NCBI GenBank assembly: GCA_019638625.1
Contig: JAHBTK010000002.1
Span: forward strand, 62,001 to 126,000
Source: Chitinophagaceae bacterium
GTDB lineage: Bacteria > Bacteroidota > Bacteroidia > Chitinophagales > Chitinophagaceae
Length of the DNA: 64,000 bases
Direction of reading: 5' to 3'
Both the position numbers and the translations under genes were made by a program. Positions 39,570 through 47,899 of this stretch are shown piece by piece (within the stretch, counting starts at the first letter, position 1; each line of letters begins with the position of its first letter). The notes below the pieces were generated by a model. It ran no database searches. It was given only the letters and a program-made list of their open reading frames with translations, and was not told the origin of the DNA.

Positions 39570-39938
39570 TTATTTCGCTTTAACCACTTTTTTAAATACG
39601 AGGGAAAGCTTGCCTGACGAGGTTTGAGCAGAACCGGTAATTGAATTTTTGTCCTCCCATATGGACAGTTCCACATATTCGCCTACATATATACTGGCGG
39701 TGAGTACATTATTCTTTAAGGTCAAAACCTGGTCTTTCAAATCAGCCTCTCCTCCTTTTATATCTGCCCTCAATGTGCTGCCGGATTTCTTTATATCCAC
39801 CATATAACGCTGGTAGCCTTCAGGCGCGTCTTTAGCCAGTACTTCCCATTTCCCTATGGCCCTGGTGGAAACGTCTGAAAAAGTCATGGAAGTGGCGCCA
39901 ATCAATAAAACAGTCAGAATTGCAAAGAAAGGTTTCAT
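39570..39938 (-). CDS. Small secreted protein of unknown function
   Basis: 122 residues with an N-terminal signal (MKPFFAILTVLLIGATSMTFS). The remainder is a likely all-beta domain with repeated short strands (GKWEVLAKDAPEGYQRYMVD, LRADIKGG, LSIWEDKNSITGSAQTSSGKL), perhaps of the lipocalin-like or DUF kind in which small-molecule binding is common. I cannot name the family. It stands alone on the minus strand between the reductase and the alcohol dehydrogenase. Confidence 0.6.
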   Translation of the reverse strand: MKPFFAILTVLLIGATSMTFSDVSTRAIGKWEVLAKDAPEGYQRYMVDIKKSGSTLRADIKGGEADLKDQVLTLKNNVLTASIYVGEYVELSIWEDKNSITGSAQTSSGKLSLVFKKVVKAK

Positions 39939-40135
39939 CTGTAAGGGTTTTTAGTGAGCGCTTAAATTAAACAATTCTTTTGTTTATATAATATGATCCG
40001 GTATTTTTTTCAGGAGCATCTGTCACAAAAAAAAGTCTGTTTATTCAATAGTATTTTTTATTAACTTGGCGCTCCCTTAACCGTATTCTGTCTATTTTCA
40101 CAGGTCTGTCCAAACTATAAATCTAAAATGAACAT

Positions 40136-41161
40136 ATGAAATCAGCAGCGGTTGTAAACTATGCTCCCGAAAAAGGTTCCGTAGAAATCAGAGAAATTGA
40201 AAAACCGGATATAGGCGACGAGGATGTGCTGCTGGAAGTAGCCAATGTAGGCGTATGCGGCAGCGACCTTCACCAGTGGACGGCTGATCATAGCTGGCCT
40301 GTAAACTACCCCGTGGTACTGGGGCATGAATTCGGAGGACATATTGCCGCGCTCGGCAGCCGTGTTACCGGCTGGAAGGAGGGCGACCGTGTGGTGAGTG
40401 AAACCGCCGCTGTTATCAACCCCGACAGCCCGATGACCAGAAGCGGGTTATATAACCTGGATCCCGGAAGAAAAGGATTCGGTTATGGTGTAAATGGCGC
40501 CATGACGAAGTACGTTCGGGTACCTGCCCGTTGCTTGCATAAAGTTCCTGACAATCTCGCGTTTGAGCAGGCCTGCCTGACAGAACCTTGTTGCGTGGCA
40601 TTCAATGCCGTGGTAGAAAACGCCCGGTTAAAACCCGGAGACAGGGTGATTGTGATGGGTCCCGGCACCATCGGCATCCTGTGTGCCGCTATGGCGAGGT
40701 TATGTGGCGCCGAGGTAGCCGTGGTAGGGTTGGAAGCAGACAGGCGCCGCCTGGAAATAGCCCAACAATACGGCTGTGAAGCCATCATCGGTGATGCCAT
40801 GCCCTGGGCTACTGCCAGGGACGGAATGGGCGCAGACTGCGTAATAGATGCCGCCGGCGCCAGTATCACGTTAAGAATGGCCCTGCAACTGGTACGACCC
40901 AAAGGCACCATATCTAAAGTAGGCTGGGGACCACAACCGCTGAATTTCTCACTCGACCCCCTGGTACAAAAAAACGTAACATTGCAGGGCAGCTTCAGTC
41001 ACAACTGGCCGATATGGGAAAGAGTAATTGCATTGCTGGCCAGCGGTCAACTGGATGTGAAACCCATCATAGGCGGCGTATGGCCCGTAACCGAATGGCA
41101 TGAAGCGTTTGAAAAAATGCACAAGGGAGAAGTGGTGAAGAGTGTGCTGAAACCAGACTAA
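40136..41161 (+). CDS. Zinc-type medium-chain dehydrogenase lacking structural-zinc cysteines
   Basis: 341 residues, medium-chain dehydrogenase/reductase fold. The catalytic zinc ligands are present: Cys41 in GVCGSDLH and His64-Glu65 in LGHEFGGH. The Rossmann motif is VMGPGTIGILCAAMARLCGA, with VVGLEAD later. Where most polyol dehydrogenases have four cysteines binding a structural zinc, residues 90-112 here read SETAAVINPDSPMTRSGLYN and on, without any cysteine. It may oxidise a polyol or sugar acid; an SDR gene follows after a repeat spacer, so the pair may be a small catabolic set. Immediately after the stop an octamer array starts. Confidence 0.83.
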   Translation: MKSAAVVNYAPEKGSVEIREIEKPDIGDEDVLLEVANVGVCGSDLHQWTADHSWPVNYPVVLGHEFGGHIAALGSRVTGWKEGDRVVSETAAVINPDSPMTRSGLYNLDPGRKGFGYGVNGAMTKYVRVPARCLHKVPDNLAFEQACLTEPCCVAFNAVVENARLKPGDRVIVMGPGTIGILCAAMARLCGAEVAVVGLEADRRRLEIAQQYGCEAIIGDAMPWATARDGMGADCVIDAAGASITLRMALQLVRPKGTISKVGWGPQPLNFSLDPLVQKNVTLQGSFSHNWPIWERVIALLASGQLDVKPIIGGVWPVTEWHEAFEKMHKGEVVKSVLKPD

Positions 41162-41365
41162 TTTGAAAATGTGGAAATTTGAAAATTTGAAAATGGGAAG
41201 AAGAATGTGGAAGAGTGAAGATGTGAGTCCCGAAACTTCGGGATGGAAATGCAGAGCCCGGATTTATTCTATAGCCGATGTGGAAGGTATATGGTTTGGT
41301 TTTGTACCACAGCGCCGTCCCTCTCCATGGGAGAGGGATAAGAGGGTGAGGCTAAATCAAACATC
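41162..41365 (+). repeat. Octamer array plus composite hairpin repeat after the dehydrogenase
   Basis: The array begins at the stop codon: TTGAAAAT, GTGGAAAT, TTGAAAAT, TTGAAAAT and further units such as GTGGAAGA and GTGAAGAT up to about 41227. A hairpin TCCCGAA-AC-TTCGGGA follows (41228-41243). The composite unit is then at 41270-41350: TATAG..GATGTGG, TATATGGTTTG, GCCGTCC and a hairpin CCCTCTCC-ATG-GGAGAGGG (41319-41337), then AGAGGGTGAGGCT. The order array-composite is the same, relative to the gene, as after iolJ. Confidence 0.75.
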
Positions 41366-41390
41366 ATAAATCAGAAATCAGCAATCTCTC

Positions 41391-42191
41391 ATGCGTTTAA
41401 AAAATAAAGTCATTATTGTTACCGGCAGTTGTACGGGTATCGGAAAGTCCATTGCCATGCGTTGTGTGGAAGAGGGCGCCAAAGTAGTGATACACGGACT
41501 GGAAAAAGAATGGGGTGAAGAAGTAGTGCATACCCTGGGCAGGGAAAATGCCGTATTGCATATTGAAGACATTACCCATGAAGGAGCGCCGGAAAAGCTC
41601 GTGAACCTTGCAATAAGCAGTTTCGGGAGGCTGGATGCTGTGGTGAACAATGCGGCGATTGTAGCTTCTTCTGACCTTTATACCACTGATAAGGATTTAC
41701 TGAGAAGGGTTATTGAAATCAATACTATAGCCCCATTTGCATTGATAAAAGCAGCGCTTCCGCATCTGAAAAAGCAACGCGGTAATGTACTGAACATAGG
41801 ATCCGTGAATGCCTATAGCGGCGAGCCCAATCTTTTTGCCTATAGTGTATCCAAGGGTGCATTGATGACGCTCACGCACAACCTGGGCGATACATTATTC
41901 CGGGAAGAAGGCGTAAGAGTGAACCAGATCAACCCGGGATGGGTGCTGACGGAAAACGAAACCCTCCGGAAACGGGCACACGGACTGGCGGATGACTGGT
42001 ATAAAGAGCTGCCTGCCATTTATGCTCCGGCAAAAAGAATTATTTGGCCCACGGAGATCGCCGCTGCTGCGGTTTATTTTTTATCTGACGAAAGTGGTCC
42101 CGTAAGCGGTCAGGTGCTTACTATCGAACAATATCCTTCCAATAGCCGGAACCCGCCGAAGGATACTTCCACGATTCCCAAACAGCCTTGA
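41391..42191 (+). CDS. Short-chain dehydrogenase/reductase
   Basis: 266 residues. The cofactor motif is TGSCTGIG near residue 12, then VNNAAIV near 85, the catalytic Ser in IGSVNAYSG and the YSVSK tetrad, and NPGWVLTE after it. This is a classical SDR, NAD(P)-dependent, acting on an alcohol or keto group. The product is next to the MDR dehydrogenase, suggesting a two-step sugar or polyol oxidation, but the substrate cannot be read from the sequence. It converges on the Crp/Fnr gene with a 34-base gap. Confidence 0.85.
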   Translation: MRLKNKVIIVTGSCTGIGKSIAMRCVEEGAKVVIHGLEKEWGEEVVHTLGRENAVLHIEDITHEGAPEKLVNLAISSFGRLDAVVNNAAIVASSDLYTTDKDLLRRVIEINTIAPFALIKAALPHLKKQRGNVLNIGSVNAYSGEPNLFAYSVSKGALMTLTHNLGDTLFREEGVRVNQINPGWVLTENETLRKRAHGLADDWYKELPAIYAPAKRIIWPTEIAAAAVYFLSDESGPVSGQVLTIEQYPSNSRNPPKDTSTIPKQP

Positions 42192-42225
42192 AATGTATCG
42201 TGATTAAAGGACGGGAATATTTGTC

Positions 42226-42915
42226 TCATTCGCCGACAACGGCTTCCAGCTTTTCGGAGTGTATGATCGCAATATCCTTCCCGTCTGTTTGAATAATGCC
42301 GGCTTCGCTGAATTCCGCAAGAAGCTTATAAAGGGTTTCATAGGCGGTACCGATATAGGAAGCCAGATCCTGCCGGCTGAGCGTAAAAGCAATATAACCC
42401 CGGTCGGTCACCCCGAACTTTTTCTCAACAGCCAGCAGGGCTTTCGCCGCCCGGGCTTTTACCTGCATATGCGCCAGGTCGCGCATCCGTTGTTCCGACA
42501 GCATCAGCTCATCGGCCATAAACATCATAAAATCGTAAGCAAAACGGTCGTTCACGGCAAAGGTTGACCGGAACAATGCCATATCAATGAAACATACCGT
42601 GCAGTCAGCAAGTACTGTTGCACTGATAGGGTATACGTTGCTGTTAGTGGAAAGTCCCCGGTGACCGATGATATCCTGCTGCCGGGCAAAACGTACGATC
42701 AGTTCTTTGTCTTCCGTCCAGTGCTTATGCACCTTCACCACACCGTCTATCATAAAATATACTCCCGCAACGGGATCGTCTTCCTTAAAAATGATCTCTC
42801 CTTTTTTGTAGTGAAATACCTGCCGCCCGGCATCCAAAGCAGGCCACCAGTCCTTTATACAGCGTTCGTACAAAAAAGTATGGCTGGCATCGTAGCTCCC
42901 TTTTCCTTTCTTCAT
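42226..42915 (-). CDS. Crp/Fnr-family transcriptional regulator
   Basis: 229 residues. N-terminal cyclic-nucleotide-binding-like beta-roll (FHYKKGEIIFKEDDPVAGVYFMIDG region), dimer helix, and a C-terminal winged helix with the recognition part LSRQDLASYIGTAYETLYKLLAEF. There is no N-terminal cysteine cluster as in oxygen-sensing Fnr. It lies just downstream of cobA on the same strand and next to the nir genes, which makes it a good candidate regulator of nitrite assimilation or of the response to nitrogen oxides. The effector is unknown. Confidence 0.85.
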   Translation of the reverse strand: MKKGKGSYDASHTFLYERCIKDWWPALDAGRQVFHYKKGEIIFKEDDPVAGVYFMIDGVVKVHKHWTEDKELIVRFARQQDIIGHRGLSTNSNVYPISATVLADCTVCFIDMALFRSTFAVNDRFAYDFMMFMADELMLSEQRMRDLAHMQVKARAAKALLAVEKKFGVTDRGYIAFTLSRQDLASYIGTAYETLYKLLAEFSEAGIIQTDGKDIAIIHSEKLEAVVGE

Positions 42916-42926
42916 GGCAATGTTTT

Positions 42927-42959
42927 AAACCTAACAGGTTTTAAAAACCTGTCAGGTTT
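42927..42959 (-). repeat. Palindromic repeat overlapping the cobA stop codon
   Basis: AAACCTAACAGGTTTT (42927-42942) and AAAACCTGTCAGGTTT (42944-42959) are inverted copies with one mismatch. The cobA stop (42952-42954) lies in one arm. There is no T-run after it on the minus strand, so it looks more like a mobile or dispersed palindrome that supplied the cobA end than a normal terminator. Confidence 0.6.
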
Positions 42960-43713
42960 GGAAGTTAGCGGTTAATTCCCGTATTTGATGCGACAACACC
43001 GCCCGGTTCAGCTTTACCACCTCCCCTATAATAATAATGGCTGGATTATCCAGTTGCGCATATTGCGCCCTGAAATAAATGTCTTTAACGGTGCCGGTCA
43101 CCATTTTTGCTTCAGGCAGCGTGCCGTTTTGTATGACAGCCGCAGCCGTTTCTCCCTTTCCACATTCCATGAATATTTCGGTTATACGTTCCAGTTTGCT
43201 CATTGCCATCAATATCACCACGGTTGCCTGCGACTGTGCTGCCAGGTGTATATCACCGGAAAGATCACCCGTACGGGTAGTGCCGGTAACCACCCAGAAG
43301 CTTTCATTGATACCCCGGCAGGTAAGCGGAATCATTTGCGAGGCCGGTACGGCAACAGCGCTGGAAATTCCCGGAATGACCTCCACCTCCATGCCTGCGG
43401 CAATGGCAATGTCTATTTCTTCCTGGGCTCTTCCGAAAATAAAAGGGTCGCCCCCCTTTAAGCGAACCACATGGGGATATTTTGCGGCGCATTCTACAAT
43501 GAGCGTGTTGATCTCTTCCTGGCTGAGCGCATGACAGCCGTACCGTTTGCCTACAAACAGTTTCAATGACGCTTTTGCCGCATGCTGCAATAAGACCTCA
43601 TTTGCCAGGGCGTCATACAATACAACGTCAGCGGTCTGCAGGCATTTTACAGCCTTTATTGTGATCAGATCCGGATCGCCGGGGCCCGCTCCTACAAGTG
43701 AAAATTTTGCCAT
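42952..43713 (-). CDS. cobA: Uroporphyrinogen-III C-methyltransferase (sirohaem synthesis)
   Basis: 253 residues, the short single-domain SUMT form. The family motifs are FSLVGAGPGDPDLITIKA at the start, VVRLKGGDPFIFGRAQEE near residue 80, and VIPGISSAVAVPA. It methylates uroporphyrinogen III twice with S-adenosylmethionine to give precorrin-2, the first step to sirohaem, the cofactor of NirB. It is divergent from nirB across a very AT-rich 185-base region, so coordinated control is likely. The last residues and the stop lie in a palindromic repeat. Fused dehydrogenase/ferrochelatase parts (CysG-like) are absent and must be encoded elsewhere. Confidence 0.93.
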   Translation of the reverse strand: MAKFSLVGAGPGDPDLITIKAVKCLQTADVVLYDALANEVLLQHAAKASLKLFVGKRYGCHALSQEEINTLIVECAAKYPHVVRLKGGDPFIFGRAQEEIDIAIAAGMEVEVIPGISSAVAVPASQMIPLTCRGINESFWVVTGTTRTGDLSGDIHLAAQSQATVVILMAMSKLERITEIFMECGKGETAAAVIQNGTLPEAKMVTGTVKDIYFRAQYAQLDNPAIIIIGEVVKLNRAVLSHQIRELTANFQT

Positions 43714-43898
43714 TTATTCAAATTAAAAAAAATAATATGTAATATTTTTTATGTAAAATTATATTTTATATCTAATAAATTATTATATTCACAATATAAT
43801 TTCAATTAATAATCTTTTTTTAATTAAAATTATCTTTTAAACAATATATATAATATTATATAATTCGATTGCTTGCCATTACTAAACTAAAACAGCGT
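43714..43898. promoter_or_regulatory. AT-rich divergent control region of cobA and nirB
   Basis: The region is almost entirely A and T, unlike the rest of the window. AAATTATATT (43756-43765) and AATATAATTT (43793-43802) are a perfect inverted pair that could bind a dimeric regulator such as the Crp/Fnr protein, though such pairs are easily produced by chance in AT-rich DNA. No classical FNR box (TTGAT-N4-ATCAA) was found. Confidence 0.4.
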
Positions 43899-46418
43899 AT
43901 GCGTATTATAGTGGTAGGAAATGGCATGGTAGGCTACAAGTTTTGTGAAAAACTGGTAGCTAAAAAGATCCCCGGCATTCAGATCTCCGTTTTTGGCGAG
44001 GAACAATATCCCGCCTATGACCGGGTGCACCTCAGCAGCTTTTTTGAAGGAAAAGATATTACCGGACTGGAACTGGCTTCTCCTTCCTGGTACCGGGAAA
44101 ACGGGATTGACCTGCACCTCGGGGATCCCGTACAGGCTATCAACCGTTCCGCTAAGCTGGTACATACTTTTAAAGGCTTTGTAAAGCATTACGACATCCT
44201 GGTGATGGCTACAGGTTCGTCTGCTTTCGTTCCCCGCATCGAAGGGGTTGAAAAAGAAGGTGTGTTTTTGTACCGGACCATCGAAGACCTCTACCTTATC
44301 CAATCGTACGCTGCAAAAGTAAAAACAGGAACGGTGATCGGCGGCGGACTCCTGGGACTGGAAGCCGCAAAGGCATTGATAGACCTGGGTATTTCCAACC
44401 CCCATGTCATTGAATTTGCACCGCGCTTAATGCCCCGGCAACTGGATGAAGTTGCATCCGAAATGCTGCTGACCACCCTAACCGGCCTGGGTCTTACCAT
44501 TCATACCAATACCAATACTTCCGGGATACTGGGTAAAAACCAAATAACCGGTTTGCAGTTTGCCGACGGCTCATCCTTACAGACCGATATGCTTATCATC
44601 TCTGCTGGTATAAGACCCCGGGGTGAACTGGCTGTTGAGTGTGGGCTGGAGACGGGTATGAACGGCGGTGTGGTGGTGAACAATTTTATGCAAACTACTG
44701 ACCCATCCATATACGCCATCGGCGAATGCGCCTTATATAACGAAATGATATACGGCCTGGTAGCGCCCGGGTATGAAATGGCGGAGGTGCTGGTAACACA
44801 CCTGTATAATATGATGGTAAAACCACCATTGCCGGCCAGGGAATTTACAGGATTTGATATGAGCACCCGGCTGAAGCTGGTTGGCACGGATGTGGCCAGC
44901 TTTGGAGATCCTTTTGCCGATGGAGAAAATGTACGGAATATCGTACTAAAGGATTCTGTAAAAGGCATATACAAGAGAATAAATGTATCAGCAGACGGCA
45001 AATACCTGCTGGGGGGCATATTGATAGGAGATGCCACACAATATAACCTGCTGCTGCAAACCTGTAAAAATAAAATACTGTTGCCCCCGCATCCGGAAGA
45101 CGTCATACTTCCCGCCAGGGAGGGGAAAAAAGAAGAAGGAGCCGGTGTGACCACGCTCCCGGATGATGCTTTGATCTGCAGTTGTGAAGGTGTCAGCAAG
45201 TTGTCCATTTGCCAATCGGTAACAGATAAAGGTTGCGAAACAGTAGACGCCATAAAGAAATGTACCAAAGCCGGTACCGGTTGCGGCGGATGCCTGCCGA
45301 TGGTAAAAGACCTGATGGTGTATACCATGAAGCAGCAGGGTAAATACATACGTAATGTTTTGTGCGAGCATTTTGATTACAGCCGGCAGGAGCTTCTTGA
45401 CCTGGTAAAGCTGCACGAGCTGAAAACATACGATGCGGTGTTGAACCAGTTAGGCAAGGGAGACGGATGTGAGGTATGCAAGCCGGCCGTTTCTTCCATT
45501 ATTGCCAGCTTATGGAACGAAATGATATTGAAAAAAGGAAACGATACCTCGCAGGACAGCAACGACCGCTTCCTGGCCAATATTCAGAAAGGCGGCACTT
45601 ATTCCGTAGTACCACGCATACCCGGAGGCGAGATCACTCCTGAAAAGCTGATCACCATAGGAAAAGTTGCGCAGAAATACGGGCTCTATACCAAGATAAC
45701 AGGCGGGCAGCGTATTGATATGTTTGGCGCTCACCTGGGCGACCTGCCTTTTATCTGGAGTGAGCTGATCGTTGCCGGGTTCGAAAGCGGGCATGCTTAT
45801 GGTAAAGCGCTGCGCACAGTTAAGAGCTGCGTAGGCAGCACCTGGTGCCGGTTTGGGCTGCAGGATAGCGTTAGTTACGCCATCCGGGTAGAAGAACGTT
45901 ACCGCGGACTAAGGGCGCCACACAAGATCAAATCGGCTGTTTCCGGCTGCATACGGGAGTGTGCAGAAGCGCAAAGCAAGGACTTTGGCATCATCGCTAC
46001 AGAAAAGGGCTGGAACCTGTATGTGTGCGGTAACGGGGGCAGTAAGCCGCAGCATGCATTACTATTAGCCGCCGACATTGACAGCGAAACCTGTATTAAA
46101 TATATTGATCGCTTCCTGATGTTCTATATCCGCACAGCAGATCCGCTTACCCGCACAGCCACCTGGCTCAACAAAATGGAAGGCGGTATTGATTATCTGC
46201 GGAATGTAGTGGTAAACGACAGCCTCGGTATGGCCGCCCAGTGGGAGGTGGAGATGCAGTCCCTGGTAGACGCTTACCAATGCGAGTGGAAAGCAGCCAT
46301 TGAAAATCCGGAAATCAGAAAACGGTTCTCACATTTTGTAAACGCACCGGACGAAAAAGACCCCACCGTGCAATTTGAACCGTTAAGAGATCAGAAAAAA
46401 GTTGCCAACTGGAAATAG
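43899..46418 (+). CDS. nirB: Nitrite reductase (NADH) large subunit NirB
   Basis: 839 residues from the ATG at 43899 (MRIIVVGNGMVGYKFCEKL); a TTG ten codons upstream is less likely. Domain order: FAD/NAD(P) oxidoreductase (VIGGGLLGLEAAKAL near residue 150), BFD-like [2Fe-2S] region (CSCEGVSKLS and later GTGCGGCLP), ferredoxin-like half-domain and the sulfite/nitrite-reductase core. The sirohaem-4Fe-4S cysteines are C644 and C650 (SCVGSTWC) and C684 and C688 (GCIRECAEA). It reduces nitrite to ammonium in the cytoplasm with NADH, using sirohaem made through the divergent cobA. nirD follows after 85 bases. Confidence 0.95.
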   Translation: MRIIVVGNGMVGYKFCEKLVAKKIPGIQISVFGEEQYPAYDRVHLSSFFEGKDITGLELASPSWYRENGIDLHLGDPVQAINRSAKLVHTFKGFVKHYDILVMATGSSAFVPRIEGVEKEGVFLYRTIEDLYLIQSYAAKVKTGTVIGGGLLGLEAAKALIDLGISNPHVIEFAPRLMPRQLDEVASEMLLTTLTGLGLTIHTNTNTSGILGKNQITGLQFADGSSLQTDMLIISAGIRPRGELAVECGLETGMNGGVVVNNFMQTTDPSIYAIGECALYNEMIYGLVAPGYEMAEVLVTHLYNMMVKPPLPAREFTGFDMSTRLKLVGTDVASFGDPFADGENVRNIVLKDSVKGIYKRINVSADGKYLLGGILIGDATQYNLLLQTCKNKILLPPHPEDVILPAREGKKEEGAGVTTLPDDALICSCEGVSKLSICQSVTDKGCETVDAIKKCTKAGTGCGGCLPMVKDLMVYTMKQQGKYIRNVLCEHFDYSRQELLDLVKLHELKTYDAVLNQLGKGDGCEVCKPAVSSIIASLWNEMILKKGNDTSQDSNDRFLANIQKGGTYSVVPRIPGGEITPEKLITIGKVAQKYGLYTKITGGQRIDMFGAHLGDLPFIWSELIVAGFESGHAYGKALRTVKSCVGSTWCRFGLQDSVSYAIRVEERYRGLRAPHKIKSAVSGCIRECAEAQSKDFGIIATEKGWNLYVCGNGGSKPQHALLLAADIDSETCIKYIDRFLMFYIRTADPLTRTATWLNKMEGGIDYLRNVVVNDSLGMAAQWEVEMQSLVDAYQCEWKAAIENPEIRKRFSHFVNAPDEKDPTVQFEPLRDQKKVANWK

Positions 46419-46503
46419 ATCCCATCTCTCACCGGTCATAACAATACCACAACTTTTGCCTAACGATTGCCTGCCTGCTTTTAATAACCGTAAAATCAAA
46501 TAC

Positions 46504-46878
46504 ATGACACAACAAAAAGAAACGGCCTTGGAAAGCGACCGGTGGTTTGCCGCCTGCCGGGTAGAAGATGTGGCAGAGAACGGCGGCGTATGCGTTAAAT
46601 ATGGCGACAGCCAGATCGCGTTGTTTTATTTTACCCGCCGCAATGAATGGTATGCCACGCAAAATGAATGTCCCCACAAAAAGCAGATGGCTTTGAGCCG
46701 GGGCATGATCGGCACCAAAAATGAGGAACCCAAGATAGCCTGCCCTTTTCACAAGAAGACATTTTCGCTGGTTACCGGCGAATGCCTGAGCGGTGATGAA
46801 TGCGCCATCAAAACCTATCCGGTAAAAGTGGAAAATGGCCGGGTGTATATTGGCATAGGACAAAATGATGTTTCATGA
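46504..46878 (+). CDS. nirD: Nitrite reductase small subunit NirD (Rieske-like)
   Basis: 124 residues from the ATG at 46504 (MTQQKETALESDRWF). An upstream start overlapping nirB is open but has no support. Rieske-type fold; the cluster-ligand positions are kept (NECPHKKQMAL and CPFHKKTF), so unlike many NirD proteins, which have lost the ligands, this one could bind a [2Fe-2S] cluster. It is the partner subunit of NirB. Confidence 0.9.
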   Translation: MTQQKETALESDRWFAACRVEDVAENGGVCVKYGDSQIALFYFTRRNEWYATQNECPHKKQMALSRGMIGTKNEEPKIACPFHKKTFSLVTGECLSGDECAIKTYPVKVENGRVYIGIGQNDVS

Positions 46879-46959
46879 ATAGTGAATAAAAGCTTATCCT
46901 TCCTGCATAATATTTCTTCATTCTCCAACCAATTAACTAACACGTAAAATCAGCAAAGT

Positions 46960-47784
46960 ATGGATTATGTAACACCCAAAGAAGTAGCCGCTAATATGCT
47001 GCAGGCAGCCGTGGTCAAGGCTGCCCTCCCTGTAAAAGATCTTCTGATCCGCAGCATGCTTTCCGGCGCCCTGTTAGCCATTTCAGTCACACTGGCTTTT
47101 GCAGCCGCCACCCAAACCCAGGTAAGTATTACCGGCGCTATTGTATTTCCGGTAGGATTTGTAATCATCGTGCTATTGGGATTGGAGTTGGTAACCGGCA
47201 GCTTTGCGTTGGTGCCGCTGGCCTACTTCGAGAAAAAGATCAGCGCAGCTACCCTGTTCAAAAACCTGTTTTGGGTGTTTACGGGAAACCTGATCGGCAG
47301 CCTGGCATATGCTGTTTTATATTGGGCGGCTAGTTCCGAAATGGGAACGGTCGCCAGTCCGGGCGCTGTTGAAAAAATGCTGATAGCGGTTGCCGAAAAA
47401 AAGACCATTGCATATGCTGCGCATGGTCCGGCGGGAATGCTGGCTGCATTTGTAAAAGCCATCCTGTGTAACTGGATGGTGTGTATGGGCGTGGTAATGG
47501 CTATGACTTCCAGGTCTACCATCGGTAAAATGCTGGCTGCCGGCATTCCCATATTTATATTTTTTGCACTGGGCTACGAGCATGCGGTGGTAAATATGTT
47601 TGCGATACCGGCAGGCATGTTGTTTGGCGCCAACGTTTCTTTGAGCGACTGGTGGCTGTATAACCAGTTGATCGTAACGGCAGGCAATATAGTCGGTGGC
47701 TTGTTGTTTACAGGCATGGCTATTTACTATACGTACGGCGGGCAAAAGGAGATCGATCTTCCGGCGGTATCGAAAGCTGCTTAG
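46960..47784 (+). CDS. nirC: Formate/nitrite transporter family protein (NirC-like)
   Basis: 274 residues with six hydrophobic helices. The FNT signatures are SMLSGALLAISVTLAFAA, with GLELVTGSFALVPLAYFEKKIS in the second helix pair, CNWMVCMGV near residue 170, and FALGYEHAVVNMFAIPAG with the family His. The protein would be a pentameric channel letting nitrite (or formate) through the inner membrane. Coming directly after nirBD, nitrite uptake is the natural role. Confidence 0.9.
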   Translation: MDYVTPKEVAANMLQAAVVKAALPVKDLLIRSMLSGALLAISVTLAFAAATQTQVSITGAIVFPVGFVIIVLLGLELVTGSFALVPLAYFEKKISAATLFKNLFWVFTGNLIGSLAYAVLYWAASSEMGTVASPGAVEKMLIAVAEKKTIAYAAHGPAGMLAAFVKAILCNWMVCMGVVMAMTSRSTIGKMLAAGIPIFIFFALGYEHAVVNMFAIPAGMLFGANVSLSDWWLYNQLIVTAGNIVGGLLFTGMAIYYTYGGQKEIDLPAVSKAA

Positions 47785-47899
47785 GTCTTATTTATATCCG
47801 ATGAATATATAACCCGTATTACCGCTGTCTTCTTCCGGGGCAACCGATACGGATATTTTACGGCGCATTGCTTCCCTTTTCATTTCATAACTGTCATAT

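Noticed and set aside
44501..45349. 282-codon minus-strand frame
   Set aside because: It is the shadow of nirB, whose protein is unmistakable over the same bases.
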